NCBI GenBank assembly: GCA_949316235.1 | Contig: OX438748.1 | Span: forward strand, 22,127,575 to 22,191,574 | Direction: 5' to 3' | Length of the DNA: 64,000 nucleotides | From: Oegoconia quadripuncta | Lineage: Eukaryota; Arthropoda; Insecta; Lepidoptera; Autostichidae | Shown: in pieces, positions 35,601-40,229 of the stretch | Position numbering within the stretch: the stretch's first letter is position 1 | Layout of the letters: each line of letters begins with the position of its first letter | Position numbers and translations under genes: made by a program | The notes under the pieces: generated by a model | What the model saw: the letters and a program-made list of their open reading frames with translations, nothing else | Told to the model about the DNA's origin: nothing | Database searches by the model: none

Positions 35601-38600
35601 AATACATTCGTTGGTACGCTGTCGCTTTGGAGATGGGCGTTTATAGCTACACTACAGTTTCCAACTACAGTAGCTATCATCGCTATTCTGTACTGTGTAT
35701 ATTTATTTCTGTAAAATTATTCTTATTATTATCTGTTTCACCTTGATTGAGCGACAAACAAACATCCAAACTTTCACATTTATAATATTAGTTAGATTAA
35801 AGAGTCTAAATATCTTATAATAGCCTCTGTGCATTATTGTTTGTGGCATGTTATTCAAAAGGTAAGTCTTTGTTTCACCTTTAAGAAATAATTATGCTGA
35901 ACATTCTTAACATATTTCAAAATATTTATAACTTTATTACTTTTTGTTGAATCATTATGTACAACTGTAAGTCAAAAGGTGTTAGATATTTAGTTCATCT
36001 TTTGAGAAAGAACCACATTGGATAATCAAACTTAACAAAGAAGATTTAAGTCTTCATTTCACCTTTGGGCCATGGATATTCCAAAATGTCATTTTATTAC
36101 CGGTCCTGTATTACCGCTAAGCTTCTGAAGCTCCTTTTGTATTGTATCGGTTACATGCTTATGTGTCAAATGACAGAGTTTTTATTTATTTTTATTGTAA
36201 ACGGGCAGCGGACAGGAATATAAACTAAATGGACGGCACACTTCTTTTAATCCTCTTGATAGATCAATAGCAAACAAAATGTAGATCATATACAAGAAAC
36301 TGCTATTTATATTGCCTTTTTTCAATGAGGTTCTCGTTGAGATACTATAACACAGAAACTTATTTAGAGCGCATATTATAAAATAACAGACTAATCATCC
36401 TTGGGCATACCCAGCTTGTTCCCATGCCAGGGTATTTCACAATCGATAAAGAAATATTGTGCGTTTTCTGTAATATAAAAAGTTGTTTTTAAAAGAGCGA
36501 GCCTTCGAGTTTCTTGTTTGTTCTTCGCAGGGGAAAATTGCCTTTTGAACAAGCAATAGTTTTAAAAATGTAAAATCTGACTATTCAAGTGGGTACACAC
36601 AAAATAATTGTACAATTATTATTTTTTTGAAGCTTTATTTATGAAGTGCATTGTAAAATTTTGTGCAATAAAGTGTACTTGATTGATTGACTTTATTGAC
36701 AAAATGATGAAGCTATTGATATAATTAATCATGGGATTGAACACTTCAACTGTAACTGTATCATGTTTGTCGCTCATTCTATCAAAATAGTTGGAATTGT
36801 AGAATGTGAACGCGGTAACATCGTCTTTTGAATATTGAAGGCCTATGATTGTCAAATAATATACCCCCGCCATTTTGTGCAATTTTTTTTTCACTGCGCT
36901 AAATGGAACGTTGTCTAACTCTTGTACGCCTGGTGTGATATGGTGAAGAAAACTGTGATTTAATCTGTTCTCAAGAGTATGTATTATTGCAATGGCTGTT
37001 ATTGAAGTCATTAGACCCATCGATGAACCATGATGAACTTTCACTGCAGGGCCAACTTTGGAATCGTTGTTCATCCTACCGACTTCACCAAAATCTATAG
37101 AATTTTTTTCGCGTTTGCAGACTTGGCCCCGTAGTGAAAGTCGGTGGTAGTCATTGGTCTCTACCAACGATGAAATGTGTCCAATGTCTTTGATAACATA
37201 CTGTATATAAGGACATGATGTTGCCAAGGATTTACTTGAAATAATGACATGTATTGTTAAAGAAGAGGTAAATCGTGAATCCTGTTTCGAAAAGGATAGT
37301 GAATTTCGTATTTTATTCAATTGAGAATTGTTCTGTAATACGACAATTACACTACTGTGATATATTTATGTGTATGTTGTCATCATTATATACTGATTGG
37401 CTTTGATGGACCTACCGACACTTCTAAATATTACTAATCGACATGCGTCACTAAAACTGTCGAGCCGTTATGTATTTGTCTCACCTTACAGACATGTGTT
37501 ACAATTTTGTTACGTTGAGTAGTTTTCTAAATTCAAATCTTGCTTTTAAAAGACGAACTCTGTTATTTGGAGGCGGTTAAAACTTTCAGCGTTTTTGAAT
37601 GTTTTTACAAAAATGATAAAGTGGAATTTTCTGAAACGATTTTTTTTTAATTTTTGTTTTTGTCTTATTATAAAGATTATTATATTATAAAGAGACTACT
37701 ATAGAAACGCGAATAATAAACGCTGAAGAAATACTTATTATGATATTTTTTAGAACAACGTGCCATGGGTTTTTCGAATTTTTAAATGTTTTTATTTTTA
37801 TATTTGTCATGATTGAGCTTTGGAAACACGTATTCTGTGACAATTTCAATTGGTTGCCTATTAACCGCTGAGCCGCCGACGCTCTTGGTTTGATGATGGA
37901 ATAAGATTATGTCACTTCATCGAAATACATTCTGTGAAAGACAGACAGGCAACGAGCTATGGAGGGGGCGATGTTATCGGCGTTTCACTACGTTAAAAGA
38001 TATATCCATGCTTCTTTTTGCCACTTTTCTGTCACAATTGGTGCAGTTTTTCACAAGAAAATAGGCGTGTGGCTGAGTTCACATTCCATTGGTGCCATTC
38101 TATTGTTTCAACGACCGATCCATACACAGTAATATAGGCCTTTATTAGTGTTTCACGTAACAGCCACCACAGAACTCGTCACGATTTCAACCTTATTGAG
38201 ATATCCTTACATCTCCTTTTAGTGTTATTTATTACTCTTGTTGCTGTTATTGTGGAGTCAAATATATATGACTTTTCGAGTGATTTTGGATTCGCTTCCG
38301 CGAGAAGCTAATTTAGGCGCTGTCATCGTCTAAAACCAGAAGCTACAATAGAGTGTAATTATCAATTTTAGGGTTTCGTATCCAAAAGTTGCCAAAGGGG
38401 CCTTATTACTAAGACGACGCCGGTCATCCATCCAACACAGGGGTTTACAGCCTCCGCTTTAAGACGCGGTCTCCCAATTCGGGATTTTTTCCCTTATGTG
38501 CATTATCTGACTGCTCTTAAATCGGTGAAGGAAAACATCGTGAGGAAACCTACAGGCCTGAGAAAGGCATGTGAAGTCCCCAACCCGCATTGGGCTGGCG

Positions 38601-40093
38601 ATGATGATGAATAAACTTAATATATCACTTGTTTAACTACTAAGATAATCGTCAAGGTTGTTCGCGGAACCATGTCTCTTACTATAGTTTAGGGAATATC
38701 TTTCGGAAAGTAATTAACGTGTGTTCTGTAAGTTGATGATAATCTTTTAAAAGAATATAGGTGACATTATGACTTACCATAAGACCCACCTCTTTATTAT
38801 AAGCGATTCATCATCAGCCCTAAACATCCCACTGCATGGATATAGGCCTTCCCTCGTATAATGATGGAGTATGGGCCATAGTCCACCACGCTGGTCCAGT
38901 GCGAGTTGGGGACTTCACATGCCCTTGAATTTTTATTTCTCAAGCATGCAGGTTTCCTCACGATGTTGAAGAGCAGTCGGATAAATGCACATAAGTAATT
39001 AAATTCTAAAACTTAAACCGCGTCTTAACCGCTGTACCACCGACTCTTGAAAGCATATAAGTGATTATTATTATTTATTTATCATTATTGAAAGAAGTCA
39101 TGTCAGTACTGAATATAATCGGATTTGTCGGTAGGTTCGTCGCACAGTGGCGGAATATTATCTGTAATTTAACGTGCACATGTGTTTTTTTTAGTAGATA
39201 AGCGTATACGCATGATTATTATATTATTTAACTATGCAATTTCAATATGAATGTGTGTTGTTGTGTAATATGCCACGTGATTGTTGAGTTACTTTAGAAA
39301 ATTTAAGAATGCGTTTAGATGCTCATACTAAACAAATTTCACTATGGGGCCACAAAATTTGTTTTGCGGATTTAGAGTCCGATAGCTAAAATTGTATCTT
39401 TTGACTATCAAAACCACCTCTTATAATTTCTACAGTTACTAAATTACCACGGCGTATATTTTGAAATATATATATTTATATATGTCCTGTGATAATTTCT
39501 CAGTTCTAATTTGACAGTGTGTCATGTTGAGGTTGAATTAATTTGGCATACGGAAAGTGTTAAGTGCTAGTGCACTGTTCAATCACAATTGTTATGTCAC
39601 TTGTTTTAAAAATTGTATGAACTTAAAATGAAATGTGTCAGTATTATACTTATCATTTGTCATTCATATGACCAATTACTGTAGAAATAAGTTAACAGAT
39701 TACATGAAACATTGAGAGGCTGGTGTTTATGCTTGGAATATGTTCCATGAAGAATACAAATGATATACTCTATTAATAATAATGTTTTTAGGTGCCTTCG
39801 TGTGAAATTGTAAGAATAATAATTAAAAAACGAAGGCAACAAGACGAGTTGTGTATTAGCTACTTAACATTTTTCTTATCCAACTCATCATCTAGTCGTA
39901 ACTAGTATTTATTATTGTAACAAGTAACGGAAAACTCAAAACCGACGGATTGATGTTCCAGAGCTTAATGTTGGACAAAGAAGAGCGCAGCGCGAAAATA
40001 ACCTTCAAATCCATCCAGGCCGCTGAGAATTTTAAGAAGAAATTCAATAACAAGATGGTCGCTGCCAGCCGCTTGACAGTTGCGTTACGTTGA
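2513..40093 (+). CDS. RBM33: RBM33-like RNA-binding protein, 5'-partial gene span (12 exons; join listed below)
   Basis: The twelve exons listed separately join in frame: every donor phase matches the next acceptor phase. The visible product is about 790 residues. Features shared with animal RBM33 are the motif INPHFKG after a proline-rich region, a strongly charged helix matching the vertebrate 'EEQKRLREEILKQKELRR' region, and a C-terminal RRM-like fold with [16 protein letters not shown] running into [17 protein letters not shown]. In vertebrates RBM33 is a nuclear RNA-binding protein linked to export of GC-rich transcripts and to the m6A demethylase ALKBH5. That function is family knowledge, not seen here. 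The acidic N-terminus expected for the family must lie left of the window. Introns are unusually rich in repeats. The largest are 4547-14264, 24168-30491 and 30846-39961. A poly(A) signal follows at 40230. Confidence 0.82.
2773..3158 (+). mobile_element. MITE family D, copy 1
   Basis: This shares about 390 bases with 6285-6677 and 12511-12920. The ends form inverted repeats, cctatgaaattgg at the left and ccaatttcatagg at the right; here the left end is slightly changed to cctaagaaattgg. Flanks are TTA on the left and TAA on the right, as expected for a 3-bp TWA target. No transposase is encoded. Confidence 0.7.
3420..3545. repeat. Interspersed repeat fragment ('tggttctggcagaatga' type)
   Basis: The words tggttctggcagaatgaaca and gcgctgcgggtttctac recur at 14645-14745 and in part at 49275-49330. 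These copies look like non-coding LINE 3' ends. They do not encode an open frame. Confidence 0.45.
3572..3766 (-). repeat. SINE family A copy, head missing
   Basis: The body of the family is present from the poly-A side (a T-run near 3572) to the word agataagatgg. The tRNA-like head is absent. It ends about 65 bases before the RBM33-like exon at 3832, close to where branch point and pyrimidine tract would lie. Confidence 0.85.
3832..4546 (+). CDS. RBM33: RBM33-like exon with octapeptide repeats and INPHFKG motif
   Basis: The acceptor is ctatttatttttcag and the donor is ATA|gtaagt. The 715 bases start in phase 0 and end in phase 1. Codons 20-115 form 12 tandem octapeptides of the type RPEIRNEI. 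They are followed by a Pro/Arg-rich linker ([20 protein letters not shown]) and the motif [13 protein letters not shown], which matches the conserved INPHFKG of vertebrate RBM33. Other frames are open here too because of the repeats, but only this frame continues across both splice junctions. Confidence 0.85.
4685..5035 (-). pseudogene. RTE-like LINE 3' fragment
   Basis: The minus strand encodes pieces like [20 protein letters not shown] followed by [18 protein letters not shown]. The same order of motifs occurs on the plus strand at 11290-11740. It is a broken C-terminal piece of ORF2 with its 3' end. Confidence 0.65.
5066..5273. mobile_element. Short hairpin-forming MITE-like element
   Basis: The left end acgaaaatagcttcggacgg is exactly complementary to the right end at 5254-5273. 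The pairing continues imperfectly for about 20 more bases on each side. The core is about 125 bases and non-coding. I could not define a target duplication, so the superfamily is unknown. Confidence 0.55.
6285..6677 (+). mobile_element. MITE family D, copy 2
   Basis: It has the same body as 2773-3158. The right terminal repeat ccaatttcatagg is intact and followed by TAA. The left end has lost two bases (taatatgaaattgg in place of taacctatgaaattgg) and still has TAA before it. Confidence 0.7.
8590..8850. repeat. Interspersed 'ctagctttccgcccgcggct' repeat with a SINE inserted
   Basis: The stretch starts with ctagctttccgcccgcggct followed by atcgggataaaaaatatcct. It resumes after the SINE fragment with aagtttcacccaaaaccgtt and ends with tcgcctcgattgagcaac. 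This is a repeat widespread in arthropods. A second copy is at 35430-35795. It has no coding capacity. Confidence 0.65.
8666..8746 (-). repeat. SINE family A tail fragment
   Basis: Only the poly-A side of the family is present, about 80 bases ending ttaagtgaagatgaggt. It splits the surrounding 8590-8850 repeat, so it inserted later. Confidence 0.8.
9045..9145 (+). repeat. SINE family C head fragment
   Basis: The tRNA-like head (gacctgtttcgtgtatggtg, then a degraded box B, ggtttcgaatccagc) is followed by tatgtttgtatgatga. The rest of the family body is missing. Confidence 0.65.
9170..9400 (+). repeat. CR1-like LINE 3'-end fragment
   Basis: The words aaaagagcaaccctagagtt and tcttgctcgttcatctctgg recur, with changes, at 13200-13260, 36490-36540 and, reversed, at 53010-53070, the last beside the intact LINE. 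It is untranslated 3' sequence of that LINE group. Confidence 0.55.
9614..9648. repeat. Perfect 14-bp hairpin
   Basis: ccatggacgtaaca at 9614-9627 pairs exactly with tgttacgtccatgg at 9635-9648 across a 7-base loop. No terminator or gene end is near it. Confidence 0.6.
9890..10190 (+). repeat. CR1-like LINE 3' tail followed by SINE family C body
   Basis: Bases 9890-9997 resemble the reverse of 52920-53000 and end in a ttttgattttaatttga tail. From 10000 the SINE C body follows without its head: acagacatgtgtacgcgagc and aactagatggcgctgtgtat. The SINE probably inserted at or near the LINE tail. Confidence 0.6.
10602..10840 (-). repeat. SINE family A copy with likely target duplication
   Basis: The body runs from a T-run to ccctaccaccaacca and the tRNA-like head is missing. 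The word atgtaaatggatgtg occurs on both sides, as a target duplication would. The surrounding sequence is itself a tgtatgtaaatg microsatellite, so the duplication is not certain. Confidence 0.8.
11290..11740 (+). pseudogene. RTE-like LINE fragment, C-terminal part of ORF2
   Basis: A frame of about 150 codons includes [20 protein letters not shown], then [20 protein letters not shown] and [20 protein letters not shown], ending in gtatgtatgta. This is the usual end of RTE-type LINE proteins. The RT core is absent. The copy is less damaged than those at 4685 and 22000. Confidence 0.75.
12398..12505 (-). repeat. SINE family C body fragment
   Basis: The words acagcgccatctagtgccac, gcaactaggcttgtgtcat and actacacaaatacat match the reversed family C body. 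The head is missing. The fragment stops just before the left end of MITE D copy 3, which probably inserted into it. Confidence 0.75.
12511..12920 (+). mobile_element. MITE family D, copy 3 (best ends)
   Basis: The left end is cctatgaaattggagtttt and the right end is the complement of cctatgaaattggcgtttt, one mismatch in 19. TAA flanks both ends. The 3-bp TWA target suggests PIF/Harbinger, but no transposase is present to confirm it. Confidence 0.78.
13005..13430 (+). repeat. LINE 3'-end fragments: RTE-like split by CR1-like
   Basis: Bases 13005-13065 (catcatcatcatcagcccgt ... ccactgcaggaatatgggcc) and 13355-13430 (gagtatgggccgtagtccac) belong to one RTE-like 3' end, also seen at 38805-38935. 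Between them, 13085-13355 is a CR1-like 3' end closing with a ttttgattttgattgatg tail. The CR1-like piece inserted into the RTE-like piece. Confidence 0.65.
13739..14170. mobile_element. Possible hAT-like MITE
   Basis: The left end tagtgatgcaaaattataccg loosely pairs with the right end cggtaattttaccgctttac, and both sides are rich in the word taccg. Start tagtgatg resembles hAT ends. The repeats are imperfect and I could not find a clean 8-bp duplication. Confidence 0.35.
14265..14373 (+). CDS. RBM33: RBM33-like exon, NAGNAG acceptor
   Basis: The acceptor reads tgttttttcagcag, so the exon may start at 14262 or 14265. Both keep frame and differ by one codon. It enters in phase 1 and leaves in phase 2 at AG|gtattt. 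The product is a charged helix, [20 protein letters not shown], followed by [11 protein letters not shown]. The donor runs straight into the T-run of a SINE starting near 14377. Confidence 0.78.
14377..14570 (-). repeat. SINE family A copy abutting an RBM33-like donor
   Basis: The T-run begins three bases after the donor GT at 14374. The head is complete, with box B reversed as gggatcgaacccgca and the end attgagccacggaggcggt at 14549-14568. The middle of the body is deleted. Confidence 0.85.
14645..14850. repeat. Interspersed repeat fragment with LINE-like 3' end
   Basis: It starts with tggttctggcacaatgaaat as in 3420-3545 and ends with gtgtcatggtcgacgaataaatgtattctattctat. It is probably a LINE 3' end; no protein segment is left. 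Confidence 0.4.
15192..15380 (-). repeat. SINE family A copy, head missing
   Basis: The body runs from the T-run at 15192 to gctgcttggcggcgg. It is truncated before the tRNA-like head and lies about 95 bases upstream of the RBM33-like exon at 15474. Confidence 0.85.
15474..15605 (+). CDS. RBM33: RBM33-like exon, charged helical segment
   Basis: The acceptor is tcttgttacag and the donor is cgcag|gtatgc. Phase is 2 in and 2 out. The product includes [20 protein letters not shown] and [12 protein letters not shown], an acidic-basic helix. The SINE at 15192-15380 lies about 95 bases upstream of the exon. Confidence 0.78.
15695..16115 (+). pseudogene. CR1/L2-like LINE 3' end with short coding remnant
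   Basis: From about 15705 the plus strand encodes [20 protein letters not shown] followed by [12 protein letters not shown] and a stop, the typical end of CR1/L2-type ORF2. It ends in gcaataaatgataaaataaa with TAAA repeats at 16085-16112. Confidence 0.7.
16356..16849 (+). mobile_element. MITE family E, copy 1 (uninterrupted)
   Basis: The ends cagggaaaatacagt and accgtattttccctg form a terminal inverted repeat with one mismatch. TA flanks the left end. The whole element reappears reversed at 27415-29298, split by two later insertions. It is about 494 bases and encodes nothing clear. TA flanks and its size fit a Tc1/mariner-type MITE. Confidence 0.65.
16882..17025. mobile_element. Hairpin element (palindromic MITE)
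   Basis: The left arm 16882-16928 (gtgtcgattcagatgtacac ... aaaccagtttt) pairs with the right arm 16983-17025 (aaaactggttttagtttagt ... aatcgacac) with few mismatches. The 54-base centre contains a smaller pairing, cgtactgt with acagtactg. It lies between MITE E copy 1 and the exon at 17114, leaving only about 88 bases of intron before the exon. Confidence 0.7.
17114..17264 (+). CDS. RBM33: RBM33-like exon, Pro/Ala low-complexity segment
   Basis: The acceptor is gtgttctccag and the donor is gacgag|gtaggt. Phase is 2 in and 0 out, giving 50 codons plus one completed arginine. The product starts [14 protein letters not shown], then has a Pro/Ala tract, then [20 protein letters not shown] content is far above the flanking introns. 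Long open frames on the minus strand here are shadows of the GC-rich codons. Confidence 0.78.
17690..18010 (+). pseudogene. Degraded LINE reverse transcriptase fragment
   Basis: Interrupted frames give [14 protein letters not shown], like the RT motif 'FLDLSKAFDTVDH', and later [19 protein letters not shown], like 'GVPQGSILGPLLFLVYIND'. The order and spacing fit a CR1-like RT. It is heavily decayed. Confidence 0.65.
18261..18370 (+). CDS. RBM33: RBM33-like exon, conserved Arg/Glu coiled coil
   Basis: The acceptor is gtgtttacag and the donor is gacag|gtaccg. Phase is 0 in and 2 out. The product, [20 protein letters not shown] followed by [17 protein letters not shown], matches the charged helix of vertebrate RBM33. 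The last 80 bases recur four more times immediately downstream (see the repeat at 18291-18814). Reading through to the donors at 18593 or 18815 instead would keep frame and add 74 or 148 residues. Confidence 0.8.
18291..18814 (+). repeat. Five tandem copies of an 80-bp exon module with splice-site-like borders
   Basis: Copies are at 18291-18370, 18410-18489, 18513-18592, 18632-18711 and 18735-18814. They appear identical by eye. Spacers alternate between 39 and 23 bases. Each spacer begins gtaccg and ends cccccag, so every copy is preceded by AG and followed by GT. The two-copy unit is 222 bp, a multiple of three. The plus-strand frame of copy 1 is open through all five, with copies 1, 3 and 5 read in the coiled-coil frame and 2 and 4 in another. 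Confidence 0.9.
19002..19168 (+). CDS. RBM33: RBM33-like exon, Glu/Lys-rich segment
   Basis: The acceptor is cgatcacacag and the donor is TGTG|gtgagt. Phase is 2 in and 1 out. The product begins [20 protein letters not shown] and continues as a Lys/Glu/Thr-rich disordered segment ending EVNSTC. The first arginine is completed from the previous exon, which supports this junction. Confidence 0.78.
19272..19372 (-). repeat. SINE family C body fragment
   Basis: The words catacagcgccatctagttcc and gaagcaattgggcttatatt match the reversed family C body. Head and tail are missing. Confidence 0.65.
19545..19605. repeat. RTE-like LINE 3'-end scrap
   Basis: The word ctactgttggacataggcct with tcatcgtcatttcagccc before it is the common 3' end of lepidopteran RTE-type elements. 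No protein part is visible. Confidence 0.5.
20462..20985 (-). repeat. CR1-like LINE 3'-end fragment
   Basis: It begins with a tcaatcaatcaatcaaa tail near 20470 and ends with ccccagagaagaacgagcaa and gtggttgcgctttttaaat, the same order as at 52915-53075. The middle is too degraded to align by eye. Confidence 0.5.
21054..21296 (+). repeat. SINE family B, full-length copy
   Basis: The tRNA-like head has gattggtgtagtggatagtg (box A region) and ggttcgaatcccg-type box B (ggttgcgggttcgaatcccg). The body ends in gggactagatgattggtgta and a TTTA-repeat tail. It is distinct from family A, which ends in poly-A. Confidence 0.88.
21467..21653 (+). CDS. RBM33: RBM33-like exon, acidic segment, NAGNAG acceptor
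   Basis: The acceptor reads cgttcagcag, so the exon can start at 21467 or 21470. Both keep frame. Phase is 1 in and 2 out at CCCAA|gtgagt. The product has a proline-rich start ([20 protein letters not shown]) and an acidic block, [20 protein letters not shown] followed by [20 protein letters not shown] begins about 17 bases after the donor. Confidence 0.78.
21671..21977 (-). repeat. SINE family A copy, diverged, beside an RBM33-like exon
   Basis: The poly-A side begins about 17 bases after the donor at 21654 and the head ends with gagccctggaggcggt. Box B is present as gggatcgaacacgcg, damaged. It is more diverged than most copies, so it is probably older. Confidence 0.8.
22000..22610 (+). 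pseudogene. RTE-like LINE fragment split by a SINE
   Basis: Bases 22000-22113 encode [24 protein letters not shown] sequence and 22466-22610 continue with KRGVSG-like and [20 protein letters not shown] sequence. Joined, they match the RTE-like C-terminus at 11290-11740. The SINE between them inserted later. Confidence 0.65.
22114..22459 (+). repeat. SINE family A, full-length copy
   Basis: The head is accgcctccgtggctcaatg with box B ggtcgcgggttcgatcccca. The body is complete and ends gttctgcataaaaaaaaaa. It interrupts the LINE fragment at 22000-22610. Confidence 0.9.
23006..23136 (+). CDS. RBM33: RBM33-like exon, Lys/Pro-rich segment
   Basis: The acceptor is ttcccccccccaacag and the donor is GGAG|gtaatt. 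Phase is 2 in and 1 out. The product runs [20 protein letters not shown] then [20 protein letters not shown], a basic disordered region. The donor is followed by a short TA dinucleotide run. Confidence 0.78.
23230..23990. repeat. Inverted and tandem repeat cluster in an RBM33-like intron
   Basis: Bases 23461-23553 and 23729-23825 are near-exact inverted copies of about 92 bases, with words such as gtagagacacgtagggcac and caatatcagacatgtcactta. Other words recur in direct order, for example ggtaccagggtaacatgg and aagtgacacgtct. GC content is clearly above the intron around it. No protein is encoded and the family is unknown to me. Confidence 0.6.
24088..24167 (+). CDS. RBM33: RBM33-like exon, short linker
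   Basis: The acceptor is tctgtgttacag and the donor is TTAAAG|gtaagg. Phase is 1 in and 0 out, 80 bases. The product is [20 protein letters not shown] followed by HIDKKLK. It is short, but both splice sites are good and phases match the exons on either side. Confidence 0.72.
24335..24625 (-). pseudogene. CR1-like LINE fragment, ORF2 end and 3' end
   Basis: On the minus strand, 24490-24625 encodes remnants like [20 protein letters not shown], close to the fragment at 61027-61300. 24335-24480 is the 3' end with the 'gcaagaaacacgaaaggttg' region. It is truncated and decayed. Confidence 0.65.
24931..25196 (+). repeat. SINE family C, full-length copy
   Basis: The head has gacctgtttggtgtagtggt and box B (ggttgcgggttcgaatccca). 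The body has gtttatcaaccatctggtat and gtggaactagatggcgctgt and ends in a TTTA/TAAT tail. It meets a family B copy tail to tail at about 25197. Confidence 0.88.
25197..25372 (-). repeat. SINE family B copy, tail to tail with family C
   Basis: Reversed words ttacaccaatcatctagtcc and ggtttcgtagactgggtcac identify family B. The head is partly changed and box B is lost. Confidence 0.8.
25600..25815 (-). pseudogene. Degraded LINE fragment (RNase H region)
   Basis: The minus strand has [18 protein letters not shown], which resembles the plus-strand segment at 26400-26460 ([18 protein letters not shown]). Both appear to come from the RNase H region of the same LINE group, in opposite orientation. 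Confidence 0.4.
25978..26214 (+). repeat. SINE family A copy, head missing
   Basis: It starts at the body word ggtggtagggcattttaaat and runs to gttatgcataaaaaaaaaaa. The tRNA-like head is absent. Confidence 0.88.
26330..26700 (+). pseudogene. LINE fragment, RNase H end and C-terminal zinc knuckle
   Basis: From 26514 the plus strand encodes [20 protein letters not shown] followed by [20 protein letters not shown], ending NEL and TAG at about 26699. The C-x2-C-x7-H-x4-C pattern matches the tail of RNase H-bearing LINE ORF2. Upstream frames are broken. Confidence 0.7.
27024..27187 (-). repeat. SINE family B copy, internally deleted
   Basis: The TTTA-side tail, the word cgccaataatctagtcccaa and the complete head with reversed box B (gggattcgaactcgcaacc) are present. 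Part of the body is missing. Confidence 0.85.
27643..27977 (+). repeat. SINE family A, full-length copy nested in MITE E
   Basis: Complete head, body and a 19-base A-run. The words caaaacattta before and aaaacatttag after are a target duplication, and the uninterrupted MITE E copy has this word once. Confidence 0.92.
28198..29238. mobile_element. Tc1/mariner-like element with about 284-bp terminal inverted repeats
   Basis: The element starts cagggcgtcccacggctatg and ends with its complement, with TA on both sides (28196-28197 and 29239-29240). Arms 28198-28481 and 28956-29238 differ by about four positions by eye, so insertion is recent. The arms contain ggttcgattcc, a box B-like word, with no matching box A. 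The centre carries a transposase remnant, listed separately. Confidence 0.85.
28484..28777 (-). pseudogene. Tc1/mariner-type transposase C-terminal remnant
   Basis: The minus strand encodes [20 protein letters not shown], later [20 protein letters not shown] and [20 protein letters not shown]. This matches the end of IS630/Tc1/mariner-type DDE transposases, where '[16 protein letters not shown]' carries the third catalytic acid. Here that stretch is shortened to [12 protein letters not shown], so the acid is missing. The N-terminal and central catalytic parts are absent. The element cannot move itself. Confidence 0.75.
29641..29872 (-). repeat. SINE family C, near full-length copy
   Basis: Reversed body words acagcgccatctaggtccac and gataccagatggttgataaa are followed by the complete head with reversed box B (gggattcgaacccgcgacc) and ccaaacaggtcgtc. 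Confidence 0.88.
30492..30845 (+). CDS. RBM33: RBM33-like exon carrying the first part of the RRM-like domain
   Basis: The acceptor is tgtttattccacag and the donor is GTACAG|gtaatt. It is exactly 118 codons, phase 0 at both ends. It encodes a basic linker ([20 protein letters not shown]), an acidic patch ([17 protein letters not shown]) and the start of the RRM-like fold, [20 protein letters not shown] followed by SDVQ. This parallels vertebrate RBM33, where 'VEGLSSSTTDAQLKSLL' precedes 'IQSLQML'. Long minus-strand reading over this exon is a shadow. Confidence 0.85.
31180..32330 (+). pseudogene. Heavily decayed LINE reverse transcriptase remnant
   Basis: Near 32120-32215 the plus strand reads [14 protein letters not shown] then LPSYGIPAG, like the RT block 'GEAIVVFLDIAKAFDRV ... 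LPSYGIP', and near 32250 GVPQEPTV, like 'GVPQGSV'. The stretch before it has no intact frame and its link to the same element is only inferred. Confidence 0.45.
32649..32886 (+). repeat. SINE family A copy, head missing
   Basis: The body runs from ttggtggtagggcatttt to cgtcgtgcataaaaaaaaaa. The tRNA-like head is absent. Confidence 0.88.
33080..33322 (+). repeat. SINE family A copy, head missing
   Basis: It is a second head-less copy 200 bases from the one at 32649, in the same orientation, ending gttgtgtttaaaaaaaaaa. Base differences show it is a separate insertion or an older duplicate. Confidence 0.88.
33485..33655 (+). repeat. CR1-like LINE 3'-end fragment
   Basis: The words agacaaaccctctgagtttc and tcgctagcacttctcagtag fit the same 3'-end family as 13200-13260, at higher divergence. 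Confidence 0.45.
34930..35040. repeat. Fragment of the 'ctagctttccgc' repeat
   Basis: The words ggataaaaagtatcctaatct and caaacttcatccaaatctgt match the middle of the repeat at 35430. The GC-rich start is missing. Confidence 0.45.
35429..35795. repeat. Interspersed 'ctagctttccgc' repeat, second copy
   Basis: It starts ctagctttccgcacgcggct, has a second copy of the word tatcgggataaaaaatatcc and ends gattgagcgacaaacaaaca. About 140 bases (35595-35735) are inserted before the end. It is non-coding. Confidence 0.6.
36390..36695 (+). repeat. CR1-like LINE 3' end
   Basis: The words gagccttcgagtttcttgtt and gaaaattgccttttgaacaa match 13200-13260 closely. It ends in aataaagtgtacttgattgattga. Its end is the start of the unidentified frame's last codons on the other strand. 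Confidence 0.65.
36619..37375 (-). CDS. Unidentified open frame of about 250 codons on the minus strand
   Basis: The frame is open from a TAA near 37375 down to a stop at 36619, long for AT-rich intron DNA. No ATG begins it; the first ATG lies about 83 codons after the TTG at 37320, in [14 protein letters not shown]. The middle part, such as [20 protein letters not shown] and [18 protein letters not shown], looks like a folded protein rather than low complexity. The last 20 or so codons run into the LINE 3' end on the left. I do not recognise the family. A captured viral or transposon gene, a retrocopy or an exon of an antisense gene are all possible. Confidence 0.35.
38385..38620 (+). repeat. 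RTE-like LINE/SINE 3' end
   Basis: The words gactgctcttaaatcggtga, aaacatcgtgaggaaacctac and agtccccaacccgcattggg are a very common lepidopteran repeat end. It ends in gatgatgatg. A reversed copy follows at 38805-39050. Confidence 0.65.
38805..39055 (-). repeat. RTE-like LINE/SINE 3' end, inverted relative to 38385
   Basis: It starts tcatcatcagccctaaacat and includes tagtccaccacgctggtcca and ggtttcctcacgatgttgaa, the reverse order of the copy at 38385. The two copies could pair as a hairpin with a 185-base loop. Confidence 0.65.
39962..40093 (+). CDS. RBM33: RBM33-like terminal exon, end of RRM-like domain and stop
   Basis: The acceptor is ggattgatgttccag. The exon is 44 codons ending in TGA at 40091-40093. 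The product, [20 protein letters not shown] followed by [20 protein letters not shown] and ALR, completes the RRM-like fold. It aligns by eye with the vertebrate RBM33 end (RKAIAKFKEPAHALAFQQKF). It sits 9.1 kb beyond the previous exon and is too short to stand out as an open frame. The motif, the phase-0 match and the nearby poly(A) signal support it. Confidence 0.82.
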   Translation, partial: SLMLDKEERSAKITFKSIQAAENFKKKFNNKMVAASRLTVALR

Positions 40094-40229
40094 CAACAGC
40101 TATTCGTATGTTACTTCACAGTAACATCGAATAAGATTGCATTAAAAGATGTGTCACTTTAATGCCACAAATTTGTTTTGTCATTAACTTTGTCAGTTGT
40201 CAAATTCGACTAACCACAAAGGAGATTGT

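Larger units (their letters stand above)
30846..39961 (+). other. 9.1 kb intron splitting the RRM-like domain
   Basis: The intron separates the two exons of the RRM-like domain, both in phase 0. It contains SINEs, LINE remnants and the unidentified minus-strand frame at 36619-37375. The stretches 33660-34900, 35800-36380, 37380-38380 and 39060-39950 hold only AT-rich sequence. Confidence 0.65.
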
